Assembly (NCBI GenBank): GCA_900112915.1
Contig: FONK01000005.1
Coordinates: forward strand, 58,926 to 122,925
Reading direction: 5' to 3'
Length of the DNA stretch: 64,000 nucleotides
From: Peptostreptococcaceae bacterium pGA-8
Lineage (GTDB): Bacteria > Bacillota > Clostridia > Peptostreptococcales > Anaerovoracaceae
Positions 42,933 to 51,607 of this stretch are shown here, in pieces; within the stretch, counting starts at the first letter, position 1; each line of letters begins with the position of its first letter. The notes under the pieces were generated by a model. It made no database searches. It saw nothing but the letters and a program-made list of their open reading frames with translations, and was not told where the DNA came from. A program made the translations under genes and the position numbers.

Positions 42933-43148
42933 ATGGATTACTTTTTAGGGCATATAGGATATATTGTAATTGCGGCAATAGTCATTGCTGCAGTTGCCTT
43001 TGCTTCTGTGTATTTTGCAGACATGTCAAAGGAATTGAATAAAGCTGACGCAGAGACTGAAGCTGAAAAATCCTGTGGAGCGGGATGTTCAAGCTGCTCC
43101 GGGTGCGGGAGCCTTATGTCTTGTAATAAAGATGACAAGAAGTTGTAA
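42933..43148 (+). CDS. Small Cys-rich membrane protein
   Basis: 71 residues: one membrane helix (about 8-30), an acidic spacer and a C-terminal cysteine cluster CGAGCSSCSGCGSLMSC. The layout is like FeoB-associated Cys-rich membrane proteins of Firmicutes, but no feoB is here. The ATG directly abuts the TAA of coaBC (TAAATG), so it is likely translated by coupling. The cluster may bind iron or another metal. Confidence 0.6.
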   Translation: MDYFLGHIGYIVIAAIVIAAVAFASVYFADMSKELNKADAETEAEKSCGAGCSSCSGCGSLMSCNKDDKKL

Positions 43149-43160
43149 GGGGCGTCCTTG

Positions 43161-43189
43161 TTGAAAAAAATAACTATTTATGGTAAAAT
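43161..43189 (+). promoter_or_regulatory. Promoter of the trigger-factor-like lipoprotein gene
   Basis: TTGAAA (43161-43166), a 17-nt spacer and TAAAAT (43184-43189). Confidence 0.65.
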
Positions 43190-43235
43190 GACGGGGTCGT
43201 GATTGATAGAAATTTTGTGAAAGAGGAAATTGGAA

Positions 43236-44318
43236 ATGAAGAAAAGAATACTTAGTACTATTACAATTTCAATTATGCTTATTGGAATATTGGCTTTTGT
43301 AACAGGTTGTGGAAACGAGCCTGATTATTCAAGCTTAAAGCTTGAGGATTATGTTGCTCTTGCACAGTATAAAGGGGTTACTTACAAACTTGGCGATGCT
43401 ACCGTTACTGATGACGAAATTGAAGCTGAGGTTAAAACAAGACTTGATGCAGCTGCGGAGACGACAGTTGTACAGGAAGGTGTTGTAGAAGACGGAAGTA
43501 CAATTAATGTTTCCTATGAAGGGAAGATCGATGGAAAAACCTTTGAAGGCGGAAGCACTGAATCCTCTGATATTATCATTGGCAAGACTTCAATGATTGA
43601 CGGCTTTGTTGAAGGTCTAATTGGAAAAAGTGTAGGTGATACCGTTACATTAAATCTTAAGTTCCCTGATGATTACCATTCAAGTAAGGTAGCCGGTAAG
43701 GATGTTGTCTTTACCGTTAAAATCAAAGGAATAAAGATTAAAACAGTTCCGGAGCTGACCGATGAATGGGTAGCGGCAAACAGCAAGGTTAAGACTGTGG
43801 CTGAGTACAGGGAGAGTGTGAAGTCAGAGCTGAAAAAGGCTAAGCAGAAGCAGAACAAACAGACTACAAAAACTGCTGTTTGGCAGGAGGTTTTCTCTAA
43901 GAGCAAGATTAAAAAATATCCTGAAGATGCATTGAAGCATGAGAAAGCAAAGATTATTGAAAACTATAAGGAAACGGCTGAAAAGACCTATAAGACTACA
44001 TACGAAGACTATCTGAAGAAATATATGAATACTACTGAGAAGAAGTTTGAAAAGACAGCTGAAGACTATGCAAAGACCATCGTAGGTCAAAAGCTGGTTT
44101 TAAATGCGGTGGCTTCGAAAGAAAAGCTTACAGTTTCAGATAAGGAATATAAAAAGCATCTTGAAAAGGTTCTTAAGAATGCCGGTCTGGACGAAAAGAG
44201 CTTCGAAAAAAGCTACAAGATGAGCATTGAAAAATATGCTGAGAAAATGGATTGGAAAACTTCCATGCTTTATGACAAAGTAACTGATAAAATCATAGAG
44301 CTCGGAACACAAGAATAA
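43236..44318 (+). CDS. Trigger-factor-like peptidyl-prolyl isomerase lipoprotein
   Basis: 360 residues from ATG 43236 (AAGAGGA eight bases before; the TTG at 43230 is too close). A lipoprotein signal ends in the lipobox FVTGC near residue 25. An FKBP-type PPIase domain follows (DGSTINVSYEGKIDGKTFEGG... IIIGKTSMIDGFVEGLIGKSVGDTVTLNLKFPDDY), then a Lys/Glu-rich helical C-terminal part like that of trigger factor. The ribosome-binding N-domain is absent. It probably folds proteins on the outer face of the membrane, as PrsA does in other Gram-positives. Confidence 0.85.
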   Translation: MKKRILSTITISIMLIGILAFVTGCGNEPDYSSLKLEDYVALAQYKGVTYKLGDATVTDDEIEAEVKTRLDAAAETTVVQEGVVEDGSTINVSYEGKIDGKTFEGGSTESSDIIIGKTSMIDGFVEGLIGKSVGDTVTLNLKFPDDYHSSKVAGKDVVFTVKIKGIKIKTVPELTDEWVAANSKVKTVAEYRESVKSELKKAKQKQNKQTTKTAVWQEVFSKSKIKKYPEDALKHEKAKIIENYKETAEKTYKTTYEDYLKKYMNTTEKKFEKTAEDYAKTIVGQKLVLNAVASKEKLTVSDKEYKKHLEKVLKNAGLDEKSFEKSYKMSIEKYAEKMDWKTSMLYDKVTDKIIELGTQE

Positions 44319-44340
44319 CAAATAATAATCAATAAATTCA

Positions 44341-44365
44341 AACAAATTTTTCCTAAAAATTTGTT
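44341..44365. terminator. 11-bp inverted repeat after the PPIase gene
   Basis: AACAAATTTTT and AAAAATTTGTT pair perfectly around CCT. It lies just after the lipoprotein gene and overlaps the start of the next promoter; AT-rich, so a weak terminator. Confidence 0.45.
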
Positions 44366-44393
44366 GCAGCGGGGATGTTGACTGTGGTATACT
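44364..44393 (+). promoter_or_regulatory. Promoter of the glycine riboswitch/AGCS unit
   Basis: TTGCAG (44364-44369), an 18-nt spacer and TATACT (44388-44393) with an extended -10 TGG just before it. Confidence 0.6.
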
Positions 44394-44447
44394 CTGTTAA
44401 AGAGTTGAAGCAGTAAGCATCCCGTTTGTGTTTTTGCTTCATCTATA

Positions 44448-44527
44448 CTCTGGAGAGAACCGTTTAGGTCGCCGAAGGGTTAGCAAAAATGCGATTTTTT
44501 GTGATATCTCAGGCAAAGAGGACAGAG
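44448..44527 (+). promoter_or_regulatory. Glycine riboswitch, single aptamer
   Basis: The 306-base gap 44319-44624 is filled by promoter, this aptamer and a terminator. The sequence has the conserved glycine-aptamer elements in order: CTCTGGAGAGAACC, GCCGAAGGG, a variable hairpin, and TCTCAGGCAAAGAGGACAGAG closing P1. Only one aptamer is visible. A CAGAGAA segment at the 3' P1 strand can also pair with TTCTCTCTG at about 44554-44562, a possible switch helix. Whether glycine turns expression on or off is not settled by the sequence; for amino-acid importers an OFF switch is common. Confidence 0.88.
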
Positions 44528-44564
44528 AATTATGAAAAATAATTTCAATATGTCTTCTCTCTGG

Positions 44565-44590
44565 AAAGTCGATTTGCATCGACTTTTTTT
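44565..44590 (+). terminator. Riboswitch terminator
   Basis: AAAGTCGAT and ATCGACTTT form a 9-bp stem with a TTGC loop, followed by a T run, 35 bases before the AGCS start codon. Confidence 0.8.
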
Positions 44591-44624
44591 CGTGTAAAAT
44601 CTAATGAAAAATTGAGGAGAGAAA

Positions 44625-46034
44625 ATGGGAATTACAGCTTTATTAGAAAAAATTGACGGATTAGTTTGGGGCGTTCCTCTGATAGTACTAATTATGGGTA
44701 CAGGTATACTTTTGACAGTGAGAACGCGAGTTGTGCAGATTAGGCACTTGCCTAAGGCATTTAAGTTTATGTTTAGTAATGAGGAAGGAGCAGAAGGCGA
44801 GGTCAGCAGCTTTGGAGCATTTTGTACAGCCATGGCGGCAACAATAGGAACGGGTAATATTGTTGGTGTAGCAACGGCTGTAGCCGCAGGTGGACCGGGA
44901 GCGCTTTTCTGGATGATATTGGCAGCATTTTTTGGTATGGCAACCAAATATACAGAGGGTGTACTCGCGGTAAAATACAGACAGGTTGACGAAGACGGCC
45001 ATGCTCTTGGAGGTCCCTTCTACTATATAGAACGTGGAATGGGTGAGAAATGGAAGTGGCTGGCTACATGCTTCGCTGTATTTGGAGCAGGAGCAGGACT
45101 TCTTGGTATAGGCACAATAACCCAGGTAAACGGGATTGCCAATGCGGTTAAGGGGTTTGCAGATCCAAACGGACTGTATACGGTAGCTATACTTGGAAGA
45201 GATTACTCTTGGGCAATTATTATAACAGCCATAGCTGTAGCATTTTTCACAGCCTTGGTTGTAATAGGCGGAATAAAAAGAATCGCCAGCGTTACAACGA
45301 TTATAGTGCCTTTCATGGCAGTGACATATGTTCTCGTTTGTTTGTCAATTATAATTTATAATATTGACAGACTTGATGATTCATTTAAGCTTGTTATGGA
45401 GTCGGCCTTCGGACTTAGGGCTATGGGCGGAGGTGCTTTAGGGGCTATGATGTTGGCAATGCAAAAAGGTGTCGCTCGTGGTATTTTTTCCAATGAAGCA
45501 GGTTTAGGAAGCGCACCGATTGCAGCAGCGGCAGCTCAAACGCACACAACTGTAAGGCAAGGACTGATTTCAATGACAGGAACCTTTGTGGATACAATAG
45601 TTATATGTACAATGACCGGTACAACTCTAATAATTACAGGTGCTACAGAAATCGGTCTTGAAGGAGCAAATGTAACAGGCTACGCCTTTGGAGAAGGGCT
45701 TCCTTGGAGTCACCGGGTCGGTGCCGGAATTCTAATGGTATGTTTGATGTTTTTTGCTTTTACAACAATTATAGGTTGGGATTACTATTCAGAACGATGT
45801 CTGGAATATCTTGTGGGAAGAAAAGGCAAGGCCTTGAAAATCTTTAGATGGGCATACATTTTAGCCGTCTTAATTGGACCGTTTATGACCGTAAGTGCTG
45901 TTTGGACCATTGCGGATATATTCAACGGACTGATGGCTATCCCGAATCTGATAGCTTTAGTGACCTTAAGCGGGGTTGCCGCACGTGAGACCAAAGAGTT
46001 CTTTGCAAAGGAAAAGCACCTGGAGCTGAAATAA
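44625..46034 (+). CDS. AGCS-family sodium:glycine/alanine symporter
   Basis: 469 residues with about 10-11 membrane segments. TAMAATIGTGNIVGVATAVAAGGPGALFWM and RGIFSNEAGLGSAPIAAAAAQT are the AGCS family signatures (Na+-coupled uptake of alanine and glycine). The glycine riboswitch upstream argues that glycine is the physiological substrate. A GAGGAGAG site precedes the ATG; a terminator follows. Confidence 0.93.
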   Translation: MGITALLEKIDGLVWGVPLIVLIMGTGILLTVRTRVVQIRHLPKAFKFMFSNEEGAEGEVSSFGAFCTAMAATIGTGNIVGVATAVAAGGPGALFWMILAAFFGMATKYTEGVLAVKYRQVDEDGHALGGPFYYIERGMGEKWKWLATCFAVFGAGAGLLGIGTITQVNGIANAVKGFADPNGLYTVAILGRDYSWAIIITAIAVAFFTALVVIGGIKRIASVTTIIVPFMAVTYVLVCLSIIIYNIDRLDDSFKLVMESAFGLRAMGGGALGAMMLAMQKGVARGIFSNEAGLGSAPIAAAAAQTHTTVRQGLISMTGTFVDTIVICTMTGTTLIITGATEIGLEGANVTGYAFGEGLPWSHRVGAGILMVCLMFFAFTTIIGWDYYSERCLEYLVGRKGKALKIFRWAYILAVLIGPFMTVSAVWTIADIFNGLMAIPNLIALVTLSGVAARETKEFFAKEKHLELK

Positions 46035-46068
46035 AATACACTACACTACAGCTTTAAATATGGATAAT

Positions 46069-46119
46069 AAGCCTCTTTTCAAGGTCGGTCAATTCCATCA
46101 CCTTGGGCAGAGGCTTTTT
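46069..46119 (+). terminator. Terminator after the AGCS gene
   Basis: AAGCCTC (46069-46075) pairs with GAGGCTT (46110-46116), with an inner CAAGGT/ACCTTG stem, followed by a T run. Confidence 0.8.
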
Positions 46120-46147
46120 GTGGTTTTTGCAATCATCAATTGAGCAT

Positions 46148-46163
46148 ACACATTATATAGTGA
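46148..46163. promoter_or_regulatory. Candidate NrdR box 1
   Basis: ACACATTATATAGTGA resembles the NrdR box (ACAC-W-A-W-ATAT-W-GTGT type). A second copy lies 63 bp downstream, centre to centre, close to six helical turns, in front of nrdR itself. Confidence 0.4.
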
Positions 46164-46210
46164 CACTGCGCCGCCTTAATTGTGCAATATAAAATTTTCA
46201 TAGAAAAAAC

Positions 46211-46226
46211 ACACAATATGTAGTAA
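46211..46226. promoter_or_regulatory. Candidate NrdR box 2
   Basis: ACACAATATGTAGTAA, a weaker match to the NrdR box, placed where the -35 region of a promoter with TATAAT at 46238-46243 would be. It supports autoregulation of nrdR. Confidence 0.4.
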
Positions 46227-46285
46227 AATACTATTGATATAATTTTAACCTTGTGTTTACTGAAAGGTTTTTGAGGAGGTAGCTT

Positions 46286-46741
46286 ATGCGTTGTCCGTTT
46301 TGTGAACATTATGACACTAAAGTTGTGGACTCAAGACCCACTGAAGAAGGTCGTGCAATAAGAAGAAGGCGATACTGTGAAGAGTGCGGCAAAAGATTCA
46401 CCACTTATGAGAAGGTGGAAGAGAATATCATAATGGTAGTAAAAAAGGATGGCAGCCGAGAATCCTTTGACAGAGGTAAAATACTGAATGGAATTCTTAA
46501 GGCATGTGAAAAAAGACCGGTGGACTATGCCACTATTGACACAATGGTCAACGAGATTGAACGCGGTGTCAATAACATGATGGAAAAGGAAGTTGACAGT
46601 GCTTTCATAGGCCAGCTTATTATGGATCAGCTAAAGGAAGTGGACCAGGTTGCATATGTAAGATTTGCATCTGTGTATAGACAGTTTACAGATGTAAATA
46701 CTTTCGTTAAGGAAATTGAGAAACTAATAAATCAAAAATAA
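46286..46741 (+). CDS. nrdR: Ribonucleotide reductase regulator NrdR
   Basis: 151 residues. The zinc ribbon uses C3, C6, C31 and C34 (MRCPFC...CEECGKRF); residues 49-140 form the ATP-cone domain (VVKKDGSRESFDRGKILNGILKACEKRPV). NrdR represses ribonucleotide reductase genes in response to dATP/ATP binding. TTTGAGGAGG precedes the ATG. It is followed by cmk and a DUF1015 gene in what looks like one operon. Confidence 0.95.
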   Translation: MRCPFCEHYDTKVVDSRPTEEGRAIRRRRYCEECGKRFTTYEKVEENIIMVVKKDGSRESFDRGKILNGILKACEKRPVDYATIDTMVNEIERGVNNMMEKEVDSAFIGQLIMDQLKEVDQVAYVRFASVYRQFTDVNTFVKEIEKLINQK

Positions 46742-46758
46742 GGGTATGGAGTGAAAAA

Positions 46759-47406
46759 ATGCAAGAAATTTTTCAAATTGCCATCGACGGGCCGGGAGGT
46801 GCAGGAAAGAGCACTATTGCAAAGGAAGTTGCCGCTCGTCTCGGAATCGATTACATTGACACGGGAGCAATGTACAGGGCGGTAGCATGTAAGCTAATTC
46901 GTATGGATGCTCTTGATGCGGAAGAGTCTTATATTGAAAAAATATTAAGCGATACAAAAGTGGATTTTTCATCAGGGAAAACGATTCTGGACGGCATAGA
47001 TGTCAGTGAAGATATAAGGAAGGCGGAGATATCTGCGGCAGCCTCAAAATGCTCGGCACTCAGGGTTGTCAGAGAGAAGCTTGTATCCTTACAACAAGCT
47101 ATGGGGCAGCGGAAGAGCGTTGTCATGGATGGAAGAGATATTGGAACTAACGTATTTACGAATGCCAAATATAAGTTTTATCTAACGGCGGATCCTAAGG
47201 TGAGAGCTAAAAGGCGCTATGATGAGCTGACTGCTAAAGGACAGCAGGTGGAATTTGAACAGGTCTTAAAGGACATTATCAGCCGTGACGAGCATGATAT
47301 GAACCGAAAGCTGAATCCACTAAAAAAAGCTGCGGATGCAATTGAAATAGACAGCAGTAATATGTCAATAGAGGCTGTGGTAGAGTTTATTTGTAAGGAG
47401 ATTTAA
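46759..47406 (+). CDS. cmk: Cytidylate kinase
   Basis: 215 residues. The P-loop GPGGAGKST (about 11-19), DYIDTGAMYRAV, and VMDGRDIGTNVF are CMP/dCMP kinase signatures, and the C-terminal RDEHDMNRKLNPLKKAADAIEID fits. It phosphorylates CMP and dCMP with ATP, which suits its place next to nrdR in deoxynucleotide supply. The gap to nrdR is 17 bases. Confidence 0.95.
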   Translation: MQEIFQIAIDGPGGAGKSTIAKEVAARLGIDYIDTGAMYRAVACKLIRMDALDAEESYIEKILSDTKVDFSSGKTILDGIDVSEDIRKAEISAAASKCSALRVVREKLVSLQQAMGQRKSVVMDGRDIGTNVFTNAKYKFYLTADPKVRAKRRYDELTAKGQQVEFEQVLKDIISRDEHDMNRKLNPLKKAADAIEIDSSNMSIEAVVEFICKEI

Positions 47407-47408
47407 AT

Positions 47409-48452
47409 ATGGCAGTTTTTAAACCTTTTAAACTTGAAAAAGAAGATGGAAGCGGGACCGCAGAGTCAGACTCATTTTGTATTTACAGAGAGGAAACGGA
47501 GGGCTGTATTCAGACCGGCGTTGTAGGCTGCGCCTCGATTGATGAATATGGTGAAAAGAAAATCCGAAAACATGAGAATACGAGAGCTGATAAGGTTGAA
47601 GCAATCACCCTGGAATATGATAAACAGGGATTTATTCGCGAACCTATTTTTTTAACCTACTACAAAAGGGACAATTGTTTAACAAATCTCATTTCCCGAT
47701 ACGCAGAAACTCATCCATGTGATTTCTCCAAATCAGACAAAAGAGGCGTAAAGCATACCTATTGGATTGTAAAGGATGAAAAGACTATAGAAGATATAAA
47801 GGAGTGCCTTTCCTCAATAGATGTCTTATATATAGCAGATGGACATCATAGATGTGCTTCCGTATACAATGTCGGTATGCTGAGACGAGAACGGGACTCT
47901 GAGTTTACGGGAGAAGAGGAATTTAACTATATGCTGTCGGCTGTTTTTCCCCATGATGAACTGCTTCTCATGGAGTTTAACAGGGGAATTAGAGATTTGA
48001 ACGGCCACAGTCCGCAGTCTTTAATCAGAAGCATTGAAAATGAAGGTTTTTCTGTTACTGCCATGGGAAATCATATTGTGAAGCCAAAAGAAAAACACGA
48101 AATTATAATGACTGTGGAAGGACAATGGTATTCCATAAAGTCTAAAGAGGAAATAGAAGAGTCGGACGCTGTAAAAAGCCTGGATGCAACTATTTTGCAA
48201 GATAGGATTTTAGAGCCGGTTTTCGGAATCCATGACCCGAGGACCGATAAGCGCTTAGAATTCTTCGGCGGAATACACTCTACTGAAGAACTGGTGTCAA
48301 GGCTGAATGACGAAATAAAAATTGGTTTTATACTTTATCCGGTCTCCATAGAAGATATGTTCAGAGTGGCAGATAATGATCAGGTGATGCCGCCGAAATC
48401 CACTTGGTTTGAGCCGAAAATGGGTACGGATTTATTTATTCGTAAAATTTAA
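47409..48452 (+). CDS. DUF1015 family protein
   Basis: 347 residues of the DUF1015 family (N-terminal VFKPFK, ADGHHRCASVYNVG, and the C-terminal MPPKSTWFEPKMGTDLFIRKI). Some members are free serine kinases (SbnI-like); the role here is unknown. The ADGHHR motif is the likely active-site or binding region. Two bases separate it from cmk, so they are cotranscribed. The family start usually reads A..PF.A.R, and this copy seems shortened there. Confidence 0.85.
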   Translation: MAVFKPFKLEKEDGSGTAESDSFCIYREETEGCIQTGVVGCASIDEYGEKKIRKHENTRADKVEAITLEYDKQGFIREPIFLTYYKRDNCLTNLISRYAETHPCDFSKSDKRGVKHTYWIVKDEKTIEDIKECLSSIDVLYIADGHHRCASVYNVGMLRRERDSEFTGEEEFNYMLSAVFPHDELLLMEFNRGIRDLNGHSPQSLIRSIENEGFSVTAMGNHIVKPKEKHEIIMTVEGQWYSIKSKEEIEESDAVKSLDATILQDRILEPVFGIHDPRTDKRLEFFGGIHSTEELVSRLNDEIKIGFILYPVSIEDMFRVADNDQVMPPKSTWFEPKMGTDLFIRKI

Positions 48453-48457
48453 AAATG

Positions 48458-48486
48458 TTGAAATAAACCTGTTTTGATGGTATAAT
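48458..48486 (+). promoter_or_regulatory. Promoter of radC-mreBCD-mrdA-minD
   Basis: TTGAAA (48458-48463), a 17-nt spacer and a perfect TATAAT (48481-48486). Confidence 0.8.
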
Positions 48487-48523
48487 ATATGCCACTGTGA
48501 GTTTGTGTAGGCAAATATTTAAT

Positions 48524-49222
48524 ATGAATTTAAAATATTTACCTGAAAGCGAAAGACCTTTAGAAAAGGCAATTAGAGAAGGCATTGGAAAGCTTTCCAA
48601 TGCAGAGTTATTGGCAATTATAATTAATAGCGGAACGAAAGAATGTTCAGCAATCGACGTGGCACACAATATATTGGCGGGATTTCCTCTTGGAATTTCA
48701 CAGCTGGGTGAAGCTACCTATGAGGATTTAACCAAGATCGCAGGCATTGGAAGGACTAAGGCTGTCAGAATTTTAGGCGTCCTGGAACTGGGCAGGAGAA
48801 TATCAACCTCAATGCCGAATAAGAGGCCTCTGGTCGAATCCGATAAGGATGTCGCTGAGATGCTGATGGATAATCTTAGACATGAAAAGAAAGAACACTT
48901 TTTCACCATTGTATTAGACTCTAAAGGACATGTATTGCAGCTTGACCAGGTCTCCGTAGGAGAACTATCATCGACGGTTGTTCATCCCAGAGAGGTATTT
49001 TCCATAGCTATTAGAAAAAGCGGGGCATCTGTTATTTTTGCACACAATCATCCCAGTGGAGATCCTTCTCCCAGTAAACAGGATATTGAAACGACGAGAA
49101 GGCTTGTTCATTGTGGCAGAATACTTGGGATAAAGGTTCTTGACCATATTATAATTGGAAACGGAAGATATATAAGCTTGAGAGCTTGTGATGATTTAGA
49201 AATTTTTGGAGGTAGTGATTAA
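48524..49222 (+). CDS. radC: RadC-family JAMM protein
   Basis: 232 residues from ATG 48524; the GTG at 48497 would start almost at the transcription start. YLPESERPLEKAIREGIGKLSNAELLAIIINSGT is the typical N-terminus, with a helix-hairpin-helix (IAGIGRTKAVRILG) and the JAMM metal motif HNHPSGDPSPSKQD. The biochemical role of RadC is uncertain. Its stop overlaps the mreB ATG by one base (TAATG), the usual radC-mreB arrangement. Confidence 0.92.
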   Translation: MNLKYLPESERPLEKAIREGIGKLSNAELLAIIINSGTKECSAIDVAHNILAGFPLGISQLGEATYEDLTKIAGIGRTKAVRILGVLELGRRISTSMPNKRPLVESDKDVAEMLMDNLRHEKKEHFFTIVLDSKGHVLQLDQVSVGELSSTVVHPREVFSIAIRKSGASVIFAHNHPSGDPSPSKQDIETTRRLVHCGRILGIKVLDHIIIGNGRYISLRACDDLEIFGGSD

Positions 49223-50265
49223 TGTTAAACTTTTTAGCTGCAAAGGATATGGGCATTGACCTGGGAACGGCTAACACTCTTATTTATATAAAAGATAGCG
49301 GCATTGTATTAAATGAGCCGTCCGTAATTGCCATGGACAACAAAAGAAATGTAACGCTGGCTGTGGGTGCGGAGGCAAAGCAGATGATTGGAAAGGCTCC
49401 AAGTAATATCAGCGTTGTTAGACCTCTTCAGGATGGCGTTATATCAGACTTCGATAGAACGGCTGACATGCTTAAGGCATTTATCGAAAAGGCTGTGGCG
49501 GCTAATAAGGTTAAGAACTTTAGAATAGTTGTCGGAGTGCCAAGTGGCGTAACCGAGGTTGAGAAGAGAGCTGTAGAGCAGGTTGTTAAGCAAATGGGAG
49601 CTACTGAGGTTTATATTTTGGAAGAGCCTATGGCTGCGGCAATAGGTGTCGGTCTTGATGTGGATTCATCAACTGCCTGCATGATTGCCGATATCGGTGG
49701 AGGAACTACAGATATCGCTATTATTGCACTGGGGGGAATTGTTGCAAGCTCCTCAATCAGATATGCCGGTGATAAGTTTAACGAAGCAATCATCCAGTAT
49801 ATTAGAAAAAGGCATTCTCTTCTGATTGGAGAAAGAACAGCAGAATTCCTTAAGATTAACGTCGGAACAGCGTCAATAGACTTGGATCAGCACGGCGACG
49901 AAATTATTGAATCGGTTAAGGCAAGCGGAAGAGACCTGTTAAATGGACTTCCGAAAACCTTGGATATTACCAATAGAGATATGATGATCGCACTTCAGGA
50001 ATCTGTGGATGTAATAGTTGACGGCATTAAAGCAACCATAGAAAAAGCACCGCCTGAAATTGCTGCGGATATTGCAGATAGAGGTATGGTTCTATCCGGA
50101 GGCGGCGGAAGGATTAAAAATCTTGACAGGCTTATTGAAAAGAGAACGGGAATGTCCGTCACAGTTGCAGACAATGCCTTTGAGGCTGTTGCAACAGGAA
50201 CCGGAATGAGCCTAAATGATATTGAAAAACTTAAGATTTACGCTTCAACCGTTAATAGAAGATAG
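49222..50265 (+). CDS. mreB: Rod-shape actin homologue MreB
   Basis: 347 residues. MGIDLGTANTLIYIKDSGIVLNEPSV, GVPSGVTEVEKRAVEQ, EEPMAAAIG and ADIGGGTTDIAII are MreB ATP-binding motifs. It polymerises under the membrane and steers elongasome cell-wall synthesis, so the cell is probably rod-shaped. It ends in TAG, then six codons to TGA. It follows radC directly and is followed by mreC. Confidence 0.96.
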   Translation: MLNFLAAKDMGIDLGTANTLIYIKDSGIVLNEPSVIAMDNKRNVTLAVGAEAKQMIGKAPSNISVVRPLQDGVISDFDRTADMLKAFIEKAVAANKVKNFRIVVGVPSGVTEVEKRAVEQVVKQMGATEVYILEEPMAAAIGVGLDVDSSTACMIADIGGGTTDIAIIALGGIVASSSIRYAGDKFNEAIIQYIRKRHSLLIGERTAEFLKINVGTASIDLDQHGDEIIESVKASGRDLLNGLPKTLDITNRDMMIALQESVDVIVDGIKATIEKAPPEIAADIADRGMVLSGGGGRIKNLDRLIEKRTGMSVTVADNAFEAVATGTGMSLNDIEKLKIYASTVNRR

Positions 50266-50279
50266 GAAATTTATTTAGT

Positions 50280-51101
50280 ATGATGAGATGGATTAGGGAG
50301 CACAAGTTAATAAGTTCTTTATTATTGGTTATTATTGTGACCTTTTCTTTGCTTGTCACCTCTATAGCATCTGCGGGAAGCGGGAATTTGGTTACAAGAG
50401 GAATAAATTCAGTTGTAAGCTTTTTTGTCAAGCCGGTTGCTAATGTGGGAGGAACTGTATCTGATAATGTCAATGGAATTTTCTCCTATCGCAGTATAAT
50501 GGCTGAAAACAATAAGTTAAAGGAAGAGAATGCGAAGCTTAAAAAGCAGGTGGTAAATCTGACATTGGCTGATAACCAGCTTAAAGAGTTACAGGAATTG
50601 TCTAAAGCATTAAACTATACTGCGGAAACTCCTGAAAGAGAAATTGTGTCCGCCGATGTTGTAGCAATGAGCGGTACTGATTGGACAAATATTTTCACCA
50701 TTAATTGCGGAACCGAGAAAGGCATTAAGACCGGAGATGCTGTCATTGCAGGGGAAGGCCTGGTAGGGAGAATAATAGATGCAGGCAAAGGTTGGGCCAA
50801 GGTTGTGACTTTAGTTGATCAAAACAGCAGTGTAAGCTTTAAGCTCAAGGGCAATTTGGAAATGATTGGAATTGCCAATGAAGTTGAAGATGGTAAAATG
50901 AAGGGTTTCATGCTGGACAGCAGCATTAAGCTGGAAAATGGTGAGCAACTTATTACTTCCGGAATGGGAATGTTTCCCAGCGGAATAGATGTAGGCACTA
51001 TTACAAAGTCAAAATATGATAAAGATAGTCATCTCCTTACGGTGCTCATAAAACCGGCTGTTGACTTTAAATCCCTGCAGAAGGTGTCGGTGATATTATG
51101 A
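50280..51101 (+). CDS. mreC: Rod-shape protein MreC
   Basis: 273 residues: an N-terminal membrane helix (about 10-32), a coiled coil (about 72-105, ENNKLKEENAKLKKQVV), and the extracellular beta domain with VAMSGTDWTNIFTINCGTEKGIKTGDAVI. MreC links MreB and penicillin-binding proteins. Overlaps mreD by four bases. Confidence 0.93.
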   Translation: MMRWIREHKLISSLLLVIIVTFSLLVTSIASAGSGNLVTRGINSVVSFFVKPVANVGGTVSDNVNGIFSYRSIMAENNKLKEENAKLKKQVVNLTLADNQLKELQELSKALNYTAETPEREIVSADVVAMSGTDWTNIFTINCGTEKGIKTGDAVIAGEGLVGRIIDAGKGWAKVVTLVDQNSSVSFKLKGNLEMIGIANEVEDGKMKGFMLDSSIKLENGEQLITSGMGMFPSGIDVGTITKSKYDKDSHLLTVLIKPAVDFKSLQKVSVIL

Positions 51102-51607
51102 AGTTGAGCAAAATTCTTCTGATTTCGCTTGGGTTTTTCTTTCTGCAGATCCTGATGGGCAAATTTTTACCTTCAGCAATGCCGATTCCTAATTTAATTC
51201 TGTGCTTTGTAATTGTAGGAGCCTTCGTGGAGGATGATCCGTGGGCATGGGTTTTAGCTGCAGGGATCTTTGGCTTAATTCGGGATTTGTTTATCAGTAT
51301 GAATGTCGGACTTGGAACAGGAGCATTGATTGCTGCCGTTGCTTCAATGCTTCTCTTAAAGAAATTTATAAATTCAGAGCATATGCTTAGCAGCATTGTA
51401 TGTGCCATTGTGGGCAGCTTTGTTTATATTTTTACTTTTTGGTTACTTTCAAAAGCCGTCATGGGTGCCTACGGTATCTCTGATGTTATGAAATTCTTTG
51501 TACTTCAAGTTTGGATGCATATAGTTTTAGCCTTTGGAATCTATTATTTTTTATCGAGAAATAGAATAATTCAAAGACGCAATGATAGGTACAGGTATTA
51601 CAGATGA
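51098..51607 (+). CDS. mreD: Rod-shape protein MreD
   Basis: 169 residues with about five membrane segments, including VEDDPWAWVLAAGIFGLIRDLFI near the middle, the MreD pattern. ATGA overlaps join it to mreC upstream and mrdA downstream. Confidence 0.88.
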   Translation: MKLSKILLISLGFFFLQILMGKFLPSAMPIPNLILCFVIVGAFVEDDPWAWVLAAGIFGLIRDLFISMNVGLGTGALIAAVASMLLLKKFINSEHMLSSIVCAIVGSFVYIFTFWLLSKAVMGAYGISDVMKFFVLQVWMHIVLAFGIYYFLSRNRIIQRRNDRYRYYR

